DNA of 64,000 nt from Pseudomonas fortuita (lineage in GTDB: Bacteria > Pseudomonadota > Gammaproteobacteria > Pseudomonadales > Pseudomonadaceae). Each line of letters begins with the position of its first letter. Positions within the stretch are counted from its first letter, which is position 1. A model generated the notes under the pieces. It did no database searches. It saw only the letters and a program-made list of their open reading frames with translations, and had not been told where the DNA came from. Shown in pieces: positions 26,010-34,565 of this stretch. A program made the position numbers and the translations under genes. The DNA lies in assembly GCF_026898135.2 (NCBI RefSeq), contig NZ_CP114035.2:6117501-6181500 (forward strand). Reading direction: 5' to 3'.

Positions 26010-26078
26010 TAGCGGTAGATAGTGGTTTTTGGCTTTAGCGTTCTGTTTTAGGAACGATAGATTGGCGTTTTATTTGCT

Positions 26079-26172
26079 GGCCTCTTCGCGGGTAAACCCG
26101 CTCCCACAGGGATCGCGCATCCTGCAAGTCATGCGCAGTCCCTGTGGGAGCGGGTTTACCCGCGAAGAGGCC
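26079..26172. repeat. paired REP elements
   Basis: Inverted GGCCTCTTCGCGGGTAAACC-type units, nearly exact matches to the described P. putida REP. They fill the rest of the 320-base space before the MscS gene. Confidence 0.92.
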
Positions 26173-26248
26173 GGTGCAGGCCCCATTGCCTGCAGCAGCA
26201 ACCTGCTCTATTACTACCCACAGCCCTACCCTCACCCCCGAGACCACC

Positions 26249-27676
26249 ATGCTGGCGTTCATCCAGTCCTTCCCGTTGTTGCTCGGTACTGCCCTGATCT
26301 TGCTCGACCTCATGCTCTGGCAAGTCATCCCCATGCAGCGCCGTGCCTGGCGCATTGGCACGCGGCTGGTGATATTCCTGCTATTCAGCTCGGTGCTGGT
26401 GGCTGCCGGCATGAGCCCGCTGCAACCGCCACCCTGGCCCGACGATGTCTCGCGCAACCTCATGGCCACGGTACTGGCCATCGGCTGGTGGCTGTTTGGC
26501 GCGCGCACGGTCACGGTGGTGTTCGGCCAGCTGCTGGTCGCCCGTGGCAGCCATGGCGGCCGGTTGCTGCAGGATGTGCTGGGGGCTTTGATCTTTCTGG
26601 CCGCCGTCGTGGCTGCCGCGGGCTATGTGATGCAGCTGCCGGTGAAGGGCTTGCTGGCCACGTCCGGGGTGATGGCCATCGTCATCGGTCTGGCGCTGCA
26701 GAGCACCCTGGCCGACGTATTCAGCGGCATCGTGCTGAACACCACGCGGCCCTATCAGATTGGCGATTCAATCTCCATCGACGGTACCGAAGGCAAGGTG
26801 CTGGACATCGACTGGCGCGCCACGCGCTTGCTGACCGGCAGCGGCAGCCTGGCGGTGATCCCCAACTCGGTCGCGGCCAAGGCGCGGCTGCTCAACCACA
26901 GCCGCCCGGCCGATGTGCATGGGGTGTCGATCAGCGTGGTGGTGCCGGCCAAGGTGCGGCCCAAGCGGGTATTCGATGCGCTGGAAAAGGCCCTGCAGGG
27001 CGTCAGTGCCATTCTTGCGACCCCAAAGCCGAAGGTGACGGTGAAGGCCTCGACGCTGGAGTCCGTGGAGTACGAGGCCAGCGGCTTCGTGGCCGACGCG
27101 GGCACCAAGGGCGACGCACGCAATCAGCTGTTCGACCTTGCCCACCGGCACCTGGAGGCCAGCGGGGTGATGTGGAACGTGGACCTGGCCCTGCCGCCGC
27201 GCAGCCGCCAGCGCGAGGTGCTGGACGAAGTGCGGGTGTTCCGCTCGCTAAGCGATGAGGAGCGCGACGCGCTGAGCCAGCGCATGACGGCGGTGGAGTA
27301 CCTGGCGGACCAGGTGATACTGGGGGTTGGCGAGCTTTCCGAGCATTTGCTGGTGATTGGCAGCGGTGTGGTTTCGGCGTCGGTGCGCGAGGGCGACAAG
27401 CGGATCGAAGCCGGGCGCATGGGGCCGGGAGAGGTGCTGGGAATCGAGGGCATCATTGATGAGGATGACTCGTTCGCCGAGTTCCGCACGCTGACCAGTT
27501 GCGTGCTGTACCGCATCGAAAAGGAACAGGTGAAGAGCTGTTTGCAGCAGCGTGGCGAAGTGCAGACGGCGTTGAGCAAGTTGCAGCGGTTCCGGCGGCA
27601 GAGCCGGGAATCGTTGTTGCTGCAGAAGCCGGCCCTGATCAAGAAAGGCGGCTTCCTCAGCTGGCTGCACAAGTAA
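26249..27676 (+). CDS. MscS-family channel with C-terminal cyclic-nucleotide-binding domain
   Basis: 475 residues. Four N-terminal membrane segments (about 3-135) lead into the MscS pore helix and beta domain: GVMAIVIGLALQSTLADVFS with QIGDSI and NSVAAKARLLNHSR. From about 330 to 465 comes a cNMP-binding fold (FRSLSDEERDALSQRM, VILGVGELSEHLLVIGSG, GPGEVLGIEGIIDED). Such channels may gate with a cyclic nucleotide or simply use the fold as a scaffold; the canonical phosphate-binding Arg is not obvious. The start was set at MLAFIQSF because the longer frame begins in a REP. Confidence 0.88.
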   Translation: MLAFIQSFPLLLGTALILLDLMLWQVIPMQRRAWRIGTRLVIFLLFSSVLVAAGMSPLQPPPWPDDVSRNLMATVLAIGWWLFGARTVTVVFGQLLVARGSHGGRLLQDVLGALIFLAAVVAAAGYVMQLPVKGLLATSGVMAIVIGLALQSTLADVFSGIVLNTTRPYQIGDSISIDGTEGKVLDIDWRATRLLTGSGSLAVIPNSVAAKARLLNHSRPADVHGVSISVVVPAKVRPKRVFDALEKALQGVSAILATPKPKVTVKASTLESVEYEASGFVADAGTKGDARNQLFDLAHRHLEASGVMWNVDLALPPRSRQREVLDEVRVFRSLSDEERDALSQRMTAVEYLADQVILGVGELSEHLLVIGSGVVSASVREGDKRIEAGRMGPGEVLGIEGIIDEDDSFAEFRTLTSCVLYRIEKEQVKSCLQQRGEVQTALSKLQRFRRQSRESLLLQKPALIKKGGFLSWLHK

Positions 27677-27683
27677 GCCTGCG

Positions 27684-27780
27684 CCGGCCTCTTCGCGGGC
27701 ATGCCCGCTCCCACAGTGCCCGCGCAATTCCGGAATGCTGCGCGGTCCCTGTGGGAGCGGGTTTACCCGCGAAGGGGCCA
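27684..27780. repeat. paired REP elements
   Basis: Inverted REP units (GGCCTCTTCGCGGGCATGCC and complement) separating the convergent channel and amaA genes. Confidence 0.9.
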
Positions 27781-27784
27781 GTTG

Positions 27785-29071
27785 TTACAACACAACCCTC
27801 AGGCACTGCCCCGCGTGGTACAGCGAGAAGCCGGATTCGTAGAACGCAGTCCGCAGCGAAGGCGCACTCACGCCGCTCATGGGCGAGAACGGAATCGGCA
27901 GGCTGTCCGCGTCACCCTTGAGCAGAAACTCGGCAAAGGCACGGCCGATCACGGTACCTGTGGTGTTGCCCCGCCCGTTGTAACCCGTAACCGCCACCAA
28001 CCCCGGCGCAGGCTCGAACAGGCGCATCAGGTGGTCGGGGGTAAAGTCGATACAGCCGGTCCAGTGCATTTCCCACTCGACCTTGCCCAGCTCCGGGTAG
28101 TAGTGGCTCTGGATACGGTCCGCCCAGCTGCGCACAAACCACGACGGCTTGTTGTCGACCCGGCCCAGGCTGCCGAGCAGCAGGCGGCCCTGATCGTCGC
28201 GGCGGATGCTGCTGAGCACGGTACGGGTGTCCCACGAGCCTTGGCCGTGTGGCAGCACTTTATCGGCTGCGGCGCCCTGCAGCGGCTTGGACGCCACCTG
28301 ATAGTAGTAACCGCGGAAGAACTGCTTTTGCAGGTTGCTCCAGTCGCCTTCGGTGTAGGCGCCCGTGGAAATCACAACCTTGTCGGCGCGCACCGAGCCA
28401 CGCGCAGTCTTCACCCGCCAGCCATCGCCATCACGCTCCAGGCCTTCAACCGAAGACTGCTGGAACAGCTTGCCACCCAGGCGCGCCACGGCAGCCGCCA
28501 GGCCCTGGGTGTAACCCATGGGGTTGATGGTGCCGGCGCGGCGGTCGAGCAGCGCGGCGGAAATCTTGTTGGTACCGCAGTATTCCTGGCATTGGGCGCC
28601 GGTCAGCAGCTCCACGTCGGCACCGCGGCGGCGCCATTGTTCGTGGCGGGCTTCGAGGTCGGCAATGCCGGTGGCGTTGTGCGCCATGTGCAGCGTGCCT
28701 TTGTGCTGGGCCTGACAGTCGATGCCCAGACGCTCGATCATGGCGAACACTTCGCCAGGGGCTTCGCCGAGCACCTTGTTCAGGCGGCTGCCCTGCTTCT
28801 GGCCGAGGGTGGCCTCGACGTCGTCGGGGCGGATCCAGGTGCCGGCGTTGACCAGGCCGACGTTGCGCCCGGAACCACCGTGGCCAATCTTCCAGGCCTC
28901 CAGCAGGATCACCGACTTGCCCTGTTCGAGCAGATGGATGGCCGCCGACAGGCCGGTAATGCCGCCGCCGATCACGCAGACATCAGCCTTGTGCTCACCG
29001 GCCAGGGCCTGGGCGGCAACGGTCGGTTTGCTGACGTGTTCCCACAAGCATTGTTGACGCAGTTCGGACAT
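27785..29071 (-). CDS. amaA: L-pipecolate oxidase AmaA
   Basis: 428-residue FAD-dependent amine oxidase of the DAO family. The Rossmann motif VCVIGGGITGLSAAIHLLEQ (32-51) is followed by GHGGSGRNVG, which places the FAD. In P. putida AmaA oxidises L-pipecolate to piperideine-6-carboxylate in D-lysine catabolism. The identification rests on the neighbour amaB and on the downstream regulator-hglS pair, the same order as in KT2440. The C-terminal GYNGRGNTTGTVIGRAFAEF is the usual FAD-binding end. Confidence 0.9.
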   Translation of the reverse strand: MSELRQQCLWEHVSKPTVAAQALAGEHKADVCVIGGGITGLSAAIHLLEQGKSVILLEAWKIGHGGSGRNVGLVNAGTWIRPDDVEATLGQKQGSRLNKVLGEAPGEVFAMIERLGIDCQAQHKGTLHMAHNATGIADLEARHEQWRRRGADVELLTGAQCQEYCGTNKISAALLDRRAGTINPMGYTQGLAAAVARLGGKLFQQSSVEGLERDGDGWRVKTARGSVRADKVVISTGAYTEGDWSNLQKQFFRGYYYQVASKPLQGAAADKVLPHGQGSWDTRTVLSSIRRDDQGRLLLGSLGRVDNKPSWFVRSWADRIQSHYYPELGKVEWEMHWTGCIDFTPDHLMRLFEPAPGLVAVTGYNGRGNTTGTVIGRAFAEFLLKGDADSLPIPFSPMSGVSAPSLRTAFYESGFSLYHAGQCLRVVL

Positions 29072-29109
29072 GGCCCGGCTCCAGCAGTGTTGTTCTTATA
29101 GCGTTGGGG

Positions 29110-29205
29110 CGGCGCTGCCGCCCATTCGCGGGACAAGCCCGCTCCCACAATGATCAGTGCCACCTGCACGATCCCTGTGGGAGCGGGCTTGCCCCGCGAA
29201 CCGGG
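29110..29205. repeat. paired REP elements
   Basis: Inverted GCGGGACAAGCCCGCTCCCACA units between amaB and amaA. Confidence 0.85.
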
Positions 29206-29233
29206 GGCTATGCCCCCGGCCTTGCAGCATGGA

Positions 29234-30724
29234 TCAGTCGAACACGATACCCTGCGCCAGCGGCAGCTCGCGCGAGTAGTTCACGGTGTTGGTCTGGCGA
29301 CGCATGTAGCCTTTCCACGCATCCGAACCCGACTCACGACCACCGCCGGTTTCCTTCTCGCCACCAAACGCGCCGCCGATCTCGGCACCGCTGGTGCCGA
29401 TGTTGACGTTGGCGATACCACAGTCGCTGCCCGAAGCACTCTGGAAGCGCTCCGCCTCACGGATGTCGGTCGTGAAGATGCACGACGACAGGCCTTGTGG
29501 CACTTCGTTGTTCAGGCGCAGGGCCTCTTCGAAGTCGTCGTAAGCCAGCACATAAAGAATCGGGGCGAACGTTTCGTGGCGCACCACGTCGCTCTGCGCC
29601 GGCATTTCGGCGATGGCAGGCGATACGTAGTAGGCGTTCGGGTACTGGTCGGCCAGCTGACGCTCGCCACCAAACACCTGGCCACCTTCGTCGCGGGCCT
29701 TGGCCAGCGCACCCTGCATGGCGTCGAACGACAGCTTGTCGATCAGCGGGCCCACCAGGTTGTCTTTGCGTGGGTCGCCAATACGCACTTTGCCGTAGGC
29801 GGCTTTGACGCGGGCAACCACTTCGTCCTTGATCGAGCGGTGCACGATCAGGCGGCGCAGGGTGGTGCAACGCTGGCCGGCGGTGCCCACCGCCGAGAAC
29901 AGGATGCCCCGCACGGCCAGGTCCAGGTCGGCGCTCGGCGCCAGGATCATGGCGTTGTTGCCACCCAGCTCGAGGATGCTACGGCCGAATCGGGCAGCTA
30001 CACGTGGGCCGACTTCGCGCCCCATGCGGGTGCTGCCGGTGGCGCTGACCAGCGGTACGCGCGGGTCATCGACCATGGCTTCGCCAGCTTCACGGCCGCC
30101 GATCACCAGTTGTGCCAGGCCAGCCGGGGCATCGCCGAAGGCTTTCAGGGCTTTGTCGAACAGCGCCTGGCAAGCCAGAGCAGTCAGCGGGGTCTTTTCA
30201 GACGGTTTCCACACCACCGAGTTACCGGCCACCAAGGCCAGGGCGGTGTTCCAGGCCCATACGGCAACCGGGAAGTTGAAGGCGCTGATGACGCCAACCA
30301 CGCCCAGCGGGTGCCAGGTTTCACGCATGTGGTGGCCCGGGCGCTCGGAGGCGATGGTCAGGCCGTACAGCTGGCGCGACAGGCCCACGGCGAAGTCGCA
30401 GATGTCGATCATTTCCTGCACTTCGCCCAGGCCTTCCTGGGTGATCTTGCCGGCTTCGATCGAGACCAGCTCGCCAAGGTCGGCCTTGTGCTCACGCAGC
30501 ACTTCGCCAAACAGGCGCACCAGTTCACCACGGCGCGGGGCTGGCACAGTGCGCCAGGCCTCGAAGGCGCTCTGGGCCTGATCGATGCGGGCGATGGTCT
30601 CGGCCTTGCCAAGCAGTTTCACCGAGGCGATCTGGCTGCCGTCGATCGGCGTGTGAACAGGGTAGTCGCCCTGGGTGTAAGCCTCGGCGGCAACGCCAAG
30701 GCGCTCGAGCAATCCAGCAACCAT
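29234..30724 (-). CDS. amaB: piperideine-6-carboxylate (aminoadipate-semialdehyde) dehydrogenase AmaB
   Basis: 496-residue NAD-dependent aldehyde dehydrogenase of the ALDH7 group. Catalytic Cys286 lies in GTAGQRCTTLRR and Glu252 in LELGGNNA. SAFNFPVAVWAWN (148-160) and WKPSEKTPL bind the cofactor. AmaB oxidises the semialdehyde from the AmaA reaction to L-2-aminoadipate, which is then transaminated to 2-oxoadipate, the HglS substrate. It is upstream of amaA on the same strand and divergent from a LysR gene; ATG with AGGAGAAACACA upstream. Confidence 0.93.
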   Translation of the reverse strand: MVAGLLERLGVAAEAYTQGDYPVHTPIDGSQIASVKLLGKAETIARIDQAQSAFEAWRTVPAPRRGELVRLFGEVLREHKADLGELVSIEAGKITQEGLGEVQEMIDICDFAVGLSRQLYGLTIASERPGHHMRETWHPLGVVGVISAFNFPVAVWAWNTALALVAGNSVVWKPSEKTPLTALACQALFDKALKAFGDAPAGLAQLVIGGREAGEAMVDDPRVPLVSATGSTRMGREVGPRVAARFGRSILELGGNNAMILAPSADLDLAVRGILFSAVGTAGQRCTTLRRLIVHRSIKDEVVARVKAAYGKVRIGDPRKDNLVGPLIDKLSFDAMQGALAKARDEGGQVFGGERQLADQYPNAYYVSPAIAEMPAQSDVVRHETFAPILYVLAYDDFEEALRLNNEVPQGLSSCIFTTDIREAERFQSASGSDCGIANVNIGTSGAEIGGAFGGEKETGGGRESGSDAWKGYMRRQTNTVNYSRELPLAQGIVFD

Positions 30725-30859
30725 TGTGTTTCTCCTACATCGGGTGATGGGGTGGAAAAATGATGTGGATCAGTATTAATCCGATCACATAGGTACAACA
30801 AACGACCTTTATTCCGCATATCATTCCGTCAGGTAATGATTTGAGCCGCAGAGACCACT

Positions 30860-31750
30860 ATGTCCAAACGCCTGGTGCCTTCCATGACCGCCCTGCAGTG
30901 CTTTGAAGCTGCAGCCCGTCATTTGAGCTTTACCCGTGCCGCCGAAGAACTGCACCTGACCCAGAGCGCCGTCAGCAAGCAGGTAGCGCAACTTGAAGAC
31001 ATGCTGCGCCATCACCTGTTCCTGCGCATCCGCCGGCGCCTGCAACTGACCCCGGCCGGCAGCCTGTACCTGGCCGAGGTCAACAAGATCCTCACCCAAG
31101 TGGACATGTCCAGCCGCTACGTGCTCACTTACGGCGAGCAGACCGAGATATTGAAAGTAGCCACTCAACCGAGTTTTGGCGTGCGCTGGTTGATCCCGCA
31201 CCTCAAGGGTTTTGGCAAACGCCACACCAACATCCACCTGGACATCCGCAACGAGATGGAGCCGTTCGCCCTGCTGCAGGGCTCGGCAGACGTGGTGTTC
31301 TTTTATGGCCAGGGCACCTGGCCTGGTGCCACCTGCGTGGAGCTGTTCCGCGAAGAGGTGGTGCCGGTGTGCGCGCCGGAGCTGCTGGCCGGGCGCACGC
31401 TGGGCGATGCTGCAGAACTGGCCGACCTGGTGCTGCTGCAAAGCACCTCACGGCCCGAGGCCTGGCATGAGTGGTTCCTGGAGCTGGGTTTGCAAAGCGT
31501 CAGCGCCTACCACGGGCCACGCTTCGATACGTTCTATATGGCCTTGAGCGCGGCGCAGGCGGGGTGCGGGGTGGCGTTGGTGCCGCGTTACCTGGCGGCG
31601 AAGGAGTTGGCCGAGGGTAGCCTGGTGGTGCCGTGGAACCATGCGATGCGCAGTACCGGGGCGCATTACCTGGCGTATGCCGAGCATGCGGCGGAGGTGC
31701 CCAAGGTGCGGGCGCTGGTGGAATGGATTCAGGAGCAACTTCAGGCTTGA
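30860..31750 (+). CDS. LysR-family regulator of the pipecolate/aminoadipate cluster
   Basis: 296 residues. The N-terminal HTH is CFEAAARHLSFTRAAEELHL with QSAVSKQVAQLEDMLR (GcvA-like), and the effector-binding domain starts near 90. It sits between divergent amaB and co-directional hglS, with 135 bases of shared promoter space, so it most likely responds to a lysine-pathway intermediate and controls both sides. The effector cannot be read from sequence. Confidence 0.88.
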   Translation: MSKRLVPSMTALQCFEAAARHLSFTRAAEELHLTQSAVSKQVAQLEDMLRHHLFLRIRRRLQLTPAGSLYLAEVNKILTQVDMSSRYVLTYGEQTEILKVATQPSFGVRWLIPHLKGFGKRHTNIHLDIRNEMEPFALLQGSADVVFFYGQGTWPGATCVELFREEVVPVCAPELLAGRTLGDAAELADLVLLQSTSRPEAWHEWFLELGLQSVSAYHGPRFDTFYMALSAAQAGCGVALVPRYLAAKELAEGSLVVPWNHAMRSTGAHYLAYAEHAAEVPKVRALVEWIQEQLQA

Positions 31751-31755
31751 GATTG

Positions 31756-31862
31756 CCGGGGCAGCGTTGCGGCCCATTCGCGGCACAAGGCCACGCCTAC
31801 AAACAGCACGCGGTCCCCTGTAGGAGCGGCCTTGTGCCGCGAATGGGCTGCAAAGCAGCCCC
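31756..31862. repeat. paired REP-like elements (variant type)
   Basis: Inverted units of the GCGGCACAAGGCC...TAGGAGCGGCCTTGTGCCGC type, related to but distinct from the common REP, flanked by GGCCCATTCGC / GCGAATGGGC and GCAAAGCAGCCCC. Between the LysR gene and hglS. Confidence 0.8.
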
Positions 31863-31976
31863 AATGGCCCTGAAGGTCGATCAAAAAAGGAATGACACAC
31901 TCACTTTTTTTCGCTTGTGAGCCAAGTGCATTCCCAGCTTTCATGTAAGCGTCCGAACCCAACCAGGAAGCTAGCG

Positions 31977-33371
31977 ATGCCCGCCCACGATTTCGTCAGC
32001 CCAGACAGCATTCGCGCGCAGTTCTCTGCCGCCATGTCGCTCATGTACAAACAGGAAGTGCCGTTGTACGGCACGCTGCTGGAGCTGGTGAGCGAAATCA
32101 ACCAGCAGGTCATGGCCCAGCAACCCGAGGTTGCCCAGGCCCTGCGCTGGACCGGCGAAATCGAGCGCCTGGACCACGAGCGCCACGGCGCCATCCGCGT
32201 CGGCACCGCCGAAGAACTGGCCACCATCGCCCGCCTGTTTGCCGTCATGGGCATGCAGCCGGTCGGCTACTACGACCTCAGCTCCGCCGGTGTGCCGGTG
32301 CACTCCACCGCCTTCCGCGCGGTACACGAGCAGTCGCTGCACGTCAGCCCGTTCCGTGTGTTCACCTCGCTGCTGCGCCTGGAGCTGATCGACAACCCGC
32401 AGCTGCGTGAGCTGGCACAGAGCATCTTGGCCAAGCGCCAGATCTTCACCCCCCGCGCCCTCGAACTGATCGCCAAGTGCGAGCGCGATGGCGGCCTGAA
32501 CGCAGCCGATGCCGAAGCGTTCGTGCAAGAAGCGCTACACACCTTCCGCTGGCACCATGACGCCACCGTCACCGCCGAGCAGTACCAGCAACTGCACGAC
32601 CAGCACCGCCTGATTGCCGATGTGGTGGCCTTCAAGGGCCCGCACATCAACCACTTGACCCCACGCACCCTGGACATCGATGCGATCCAGCTCGGCATGC
32701 CGGCCAAGGGCATCCCGCCGAAAGCCGTGGTCGAAGGCCCGCCCACCCGCCGCCACCCGATCCTGCTGCGCCAGACCAGCTTCAAGGCCTTGCAGGAAAA
32801 GGTCGCGTTCAGCGACCAGCAGGGGAGCGAAGGCAGCCACACCGCGCGCTTTGGCGAAATCGAGCAACGCGGTGCAGCCCTGACGCCGAAAGGTCGCCAG
32901 CTGTACGACAAGCTGCTCGACGCCACCCGCGCCGCCCTGGGTGGCGCACCGGCCGAAGCCAATGCCGAGCGCTACATGGCCTTGCTCAAAGATACCTTTG
33001 CCGAATTCCCGGATGACCTGGCGCAGATGCGTGAACAGGGCCTGGCGTACTTCCGCTACTTTGCCACCGAGAAAGGCCTGGCTGCGCGTGACCAGGAAGG
33101 CCGCCCGACCACCCTGCAAGGGCTGATCGATGCTGGCCATGTGCATTTCGAGGCATTGGTGTACGAGGACTTCCTGCCGGTGAGCGCAGCGGGGATCTTC
33201 CAGTCCAACCTGGGCGACGATGCGCAGGCCGAGTACGGCAGCAATGCCAACCGGGATGCATTCGAAGCCGCGCTGGGGCTGCCGGTGCAGGATGAGCTGG
33301 CACTGTATGCGCAGAGCGAGCGCCGCTCGCTGCAGGCTTGCGCACAAGCGTTGAACCTGGGCTCGATGTAA
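31977..33371 (+). CDS. hglS: HglS, 2-oxoadipate dioxygenase/decarboxylase (D-2-hydroxyglutarate synthase, DUF1338)
   Basis: 464 residues, exactly the known size. It converts 2-oxoadipate to D-2-hydroxyglutarate with Fe(II) and oxygen, joining D-lysine catabolism to the TCA cycle. The reported iron ligands fall at identical numbers: His70 (DHERHGAIR), His226 (GPHINHLTPR) and Glu294 (RFGEIEQRG). The substrate-binding Arg74 is also present. The ATG before PAHDFVSPDS was chosen because AGGAAG precedes it and the frame upstream is unlike the family. Neighbours amaA, amaB and LysR reproduce the KT2440 cluster. Confidence 0.95.
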   Translation: MPAHDFVSPDSIRAQFSAAMSLMYKQEVPLYGTLLELVSEINQQVMAQQPEVAQALRWTGEIERLDHERHGAIRVGTAEELATIARLFAVMGMQPVGYYDLSSAGVPVHSTAFRAVHEQSLHVSPFRVFTSLLRLELIDNPQLRELAQSILAKRQIFTPRALELIAKCERDGGLNAADAEAFVQEALHTFRWHHDATVTAEQYQQLHDQHRLIADVVAFKGPHINHLTPRTLDIDAIQLGMPAKGIPPKAVVEGPPTRRHPILLRQTSFKALQEKVAFSDQQGSEGSHTARFGEIEQRGAALTPKGRQLYDKLLDATRAALGGAPAEANAERYMALLKDTFAEFPDDLAQMREQGLAYFRYFATEKGLAARDQEGRPTTLQGLIDAGHVHFEALVYEDFLPVSAAGIFQSNLGDDAQAEYGSNANRDAFEAALGLPVQDELALYAQSERRSLQACAQALNLGSM

Positions 33372-33375
33372 AACC

Positions 33376-33478
33376 GTCTCGGCCTCTTCGCGGGCTTGCC
33401 CGCTCCCACAGGTGCAGTGTCGGTCCAAGGCATACGACAAACCTGTGGGAGCGGGCGAGCCCGCGAAGAGGCCGAGAC
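33376..33478. repeat. paired REP elements
   Basis: Inverted GGCCTCTTCGCGGGCTTGCC units inside GTCTCGG/CCGAGAC arms, between convergent hglS and a LysR gene. Confidence 0.9.
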
Positions 33479-33484
33479 AGGCGA

Positions 33485-34411
33485 TCAGAGAGGCGGCAGG
33501 ATTTCCACATCCGGTAGATCCATCGCCGCCACCTCGTCTGCCAGAAAGTCACTCAAGCGCCGCAACCGCTCGCCACCCGGCCGGGTGCGCGGCCATACCA
33601 GGTAGTAGTCCATCCCACTGGGCACTGCTGTCGGCCAAGGCAGGCTCAACCGCCCCTGCGCCACATCTTCGGCCACCATCAGCAAATCACCCATGGAAAT
33701 CCCGTAGCCCCGCGCTGCGGCAATCATGCCCAGCTCCAGGGTGTCGAACACCTGCCCGCCCTTGAGCGAAACCTTGTCGCCAAGCCCCATGCGCTCCAGC
33801 CATTCCCGCCAGTCACGCTTGTCCACCGTGGGGTGCAGCAGTTCGATAGAGGCCAGCCGGCACACGTCCCAGGGTTCTTCGTCGAGCAGGTCGGGCGCGC
33901 CGACCGGGATCAGCAACTCTGGAAACAGCTTGCGCACCTCCCACTCCGCCGGGAACACGCCATCACTGAGCAGCACCGCACAATCGAATGGCTCCTGGTT
34001 GAAGTCCACGTGGTCGACGTCCATCCAGGCGCTGGTCAGCTGCACTTCGTTACCCGGTTGCAAGTGCCGGAACCGGCTCAGGCACGCCAGCAACCAGCGC
34101 ATGGTCAATGTCGATGGGGCTTTCATGCGCAGGATGTCATCTTCACCGCGCAAATTATCGCAGGCCCGCTCCAGCGCCGCGAAGCCTTCGCGCACCCCCG
34201 GCAACAGCACCCGCGCCGCTTCGGTCAATTGCAGGCTGCGGCCGCTGCGCACGAACAGGCGACAGGCAAAGTGCTCTTCCAGCGTGCGGACATGCCGGCT
34301 GACAGCACTTTGGGTAATCGACAATTCTTCGCCGGCACGGGTGAAGGAGCAATGCCGCGCGGCAGCTTCGAATGCGCGCAGGGCATACAACGGAGGGAGC
34401 TGTCGGGACAT
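33485..34411 (-). CDS. LysR-family regulator (GcvA-like)
   Basis: 308 residues from MSRQLPPLYALRAFEAAARH, the usual GcvA-type beginning; a start 18 codons further out lacks family similarity. HTH FTRAGEELSITQSAVSRHVR (about 23-42), effector domain after 90. Divergent from a MATE pump gene across 154 bases, so it may regulate the pump; the ligand is unknown. Confidence 0.88.
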   Translation of the reverse strand: MSRQLPPLYALRAFEAAARHCSFTRAGEELSITQSAVSRHVRTLEEHFACRLFVRSGRSLQLTEAARVLLPGVREGFAALERACDNLRGEDDILRMKAPSTLTMRWLLACLSRFRHLQPGNEVQLTSAWMDVDHVDFNQEPFDCAVLLSDGVFPAEWEVRKLFPELLIPVGAPDLLDEEPWDVCRLASIELLHPTVDKRDWREWLERMGLGDKVSLKGGQVFDTLELGMIAAARGYGISMGDLLMVAEDVAQGRLSLPWPTAVPSGMDYYLVWPRTRPGGERLRRLSDFLADEVAAMDLPDVEILPPL

Positions 34412-34565
34412 GAGGCACCTGCCATACCGGGCTGTGAAACTAATCATCAATAAGCATATATACATGAGTCAGACTCATGCCAATGATCGCTTTTATCCTT
34501 TTGAACAAAGTTGACCAAAGCCTCAGAATCGCCCTTCGTTGTTTTCCCAGGAAAGGACCGCCCCC

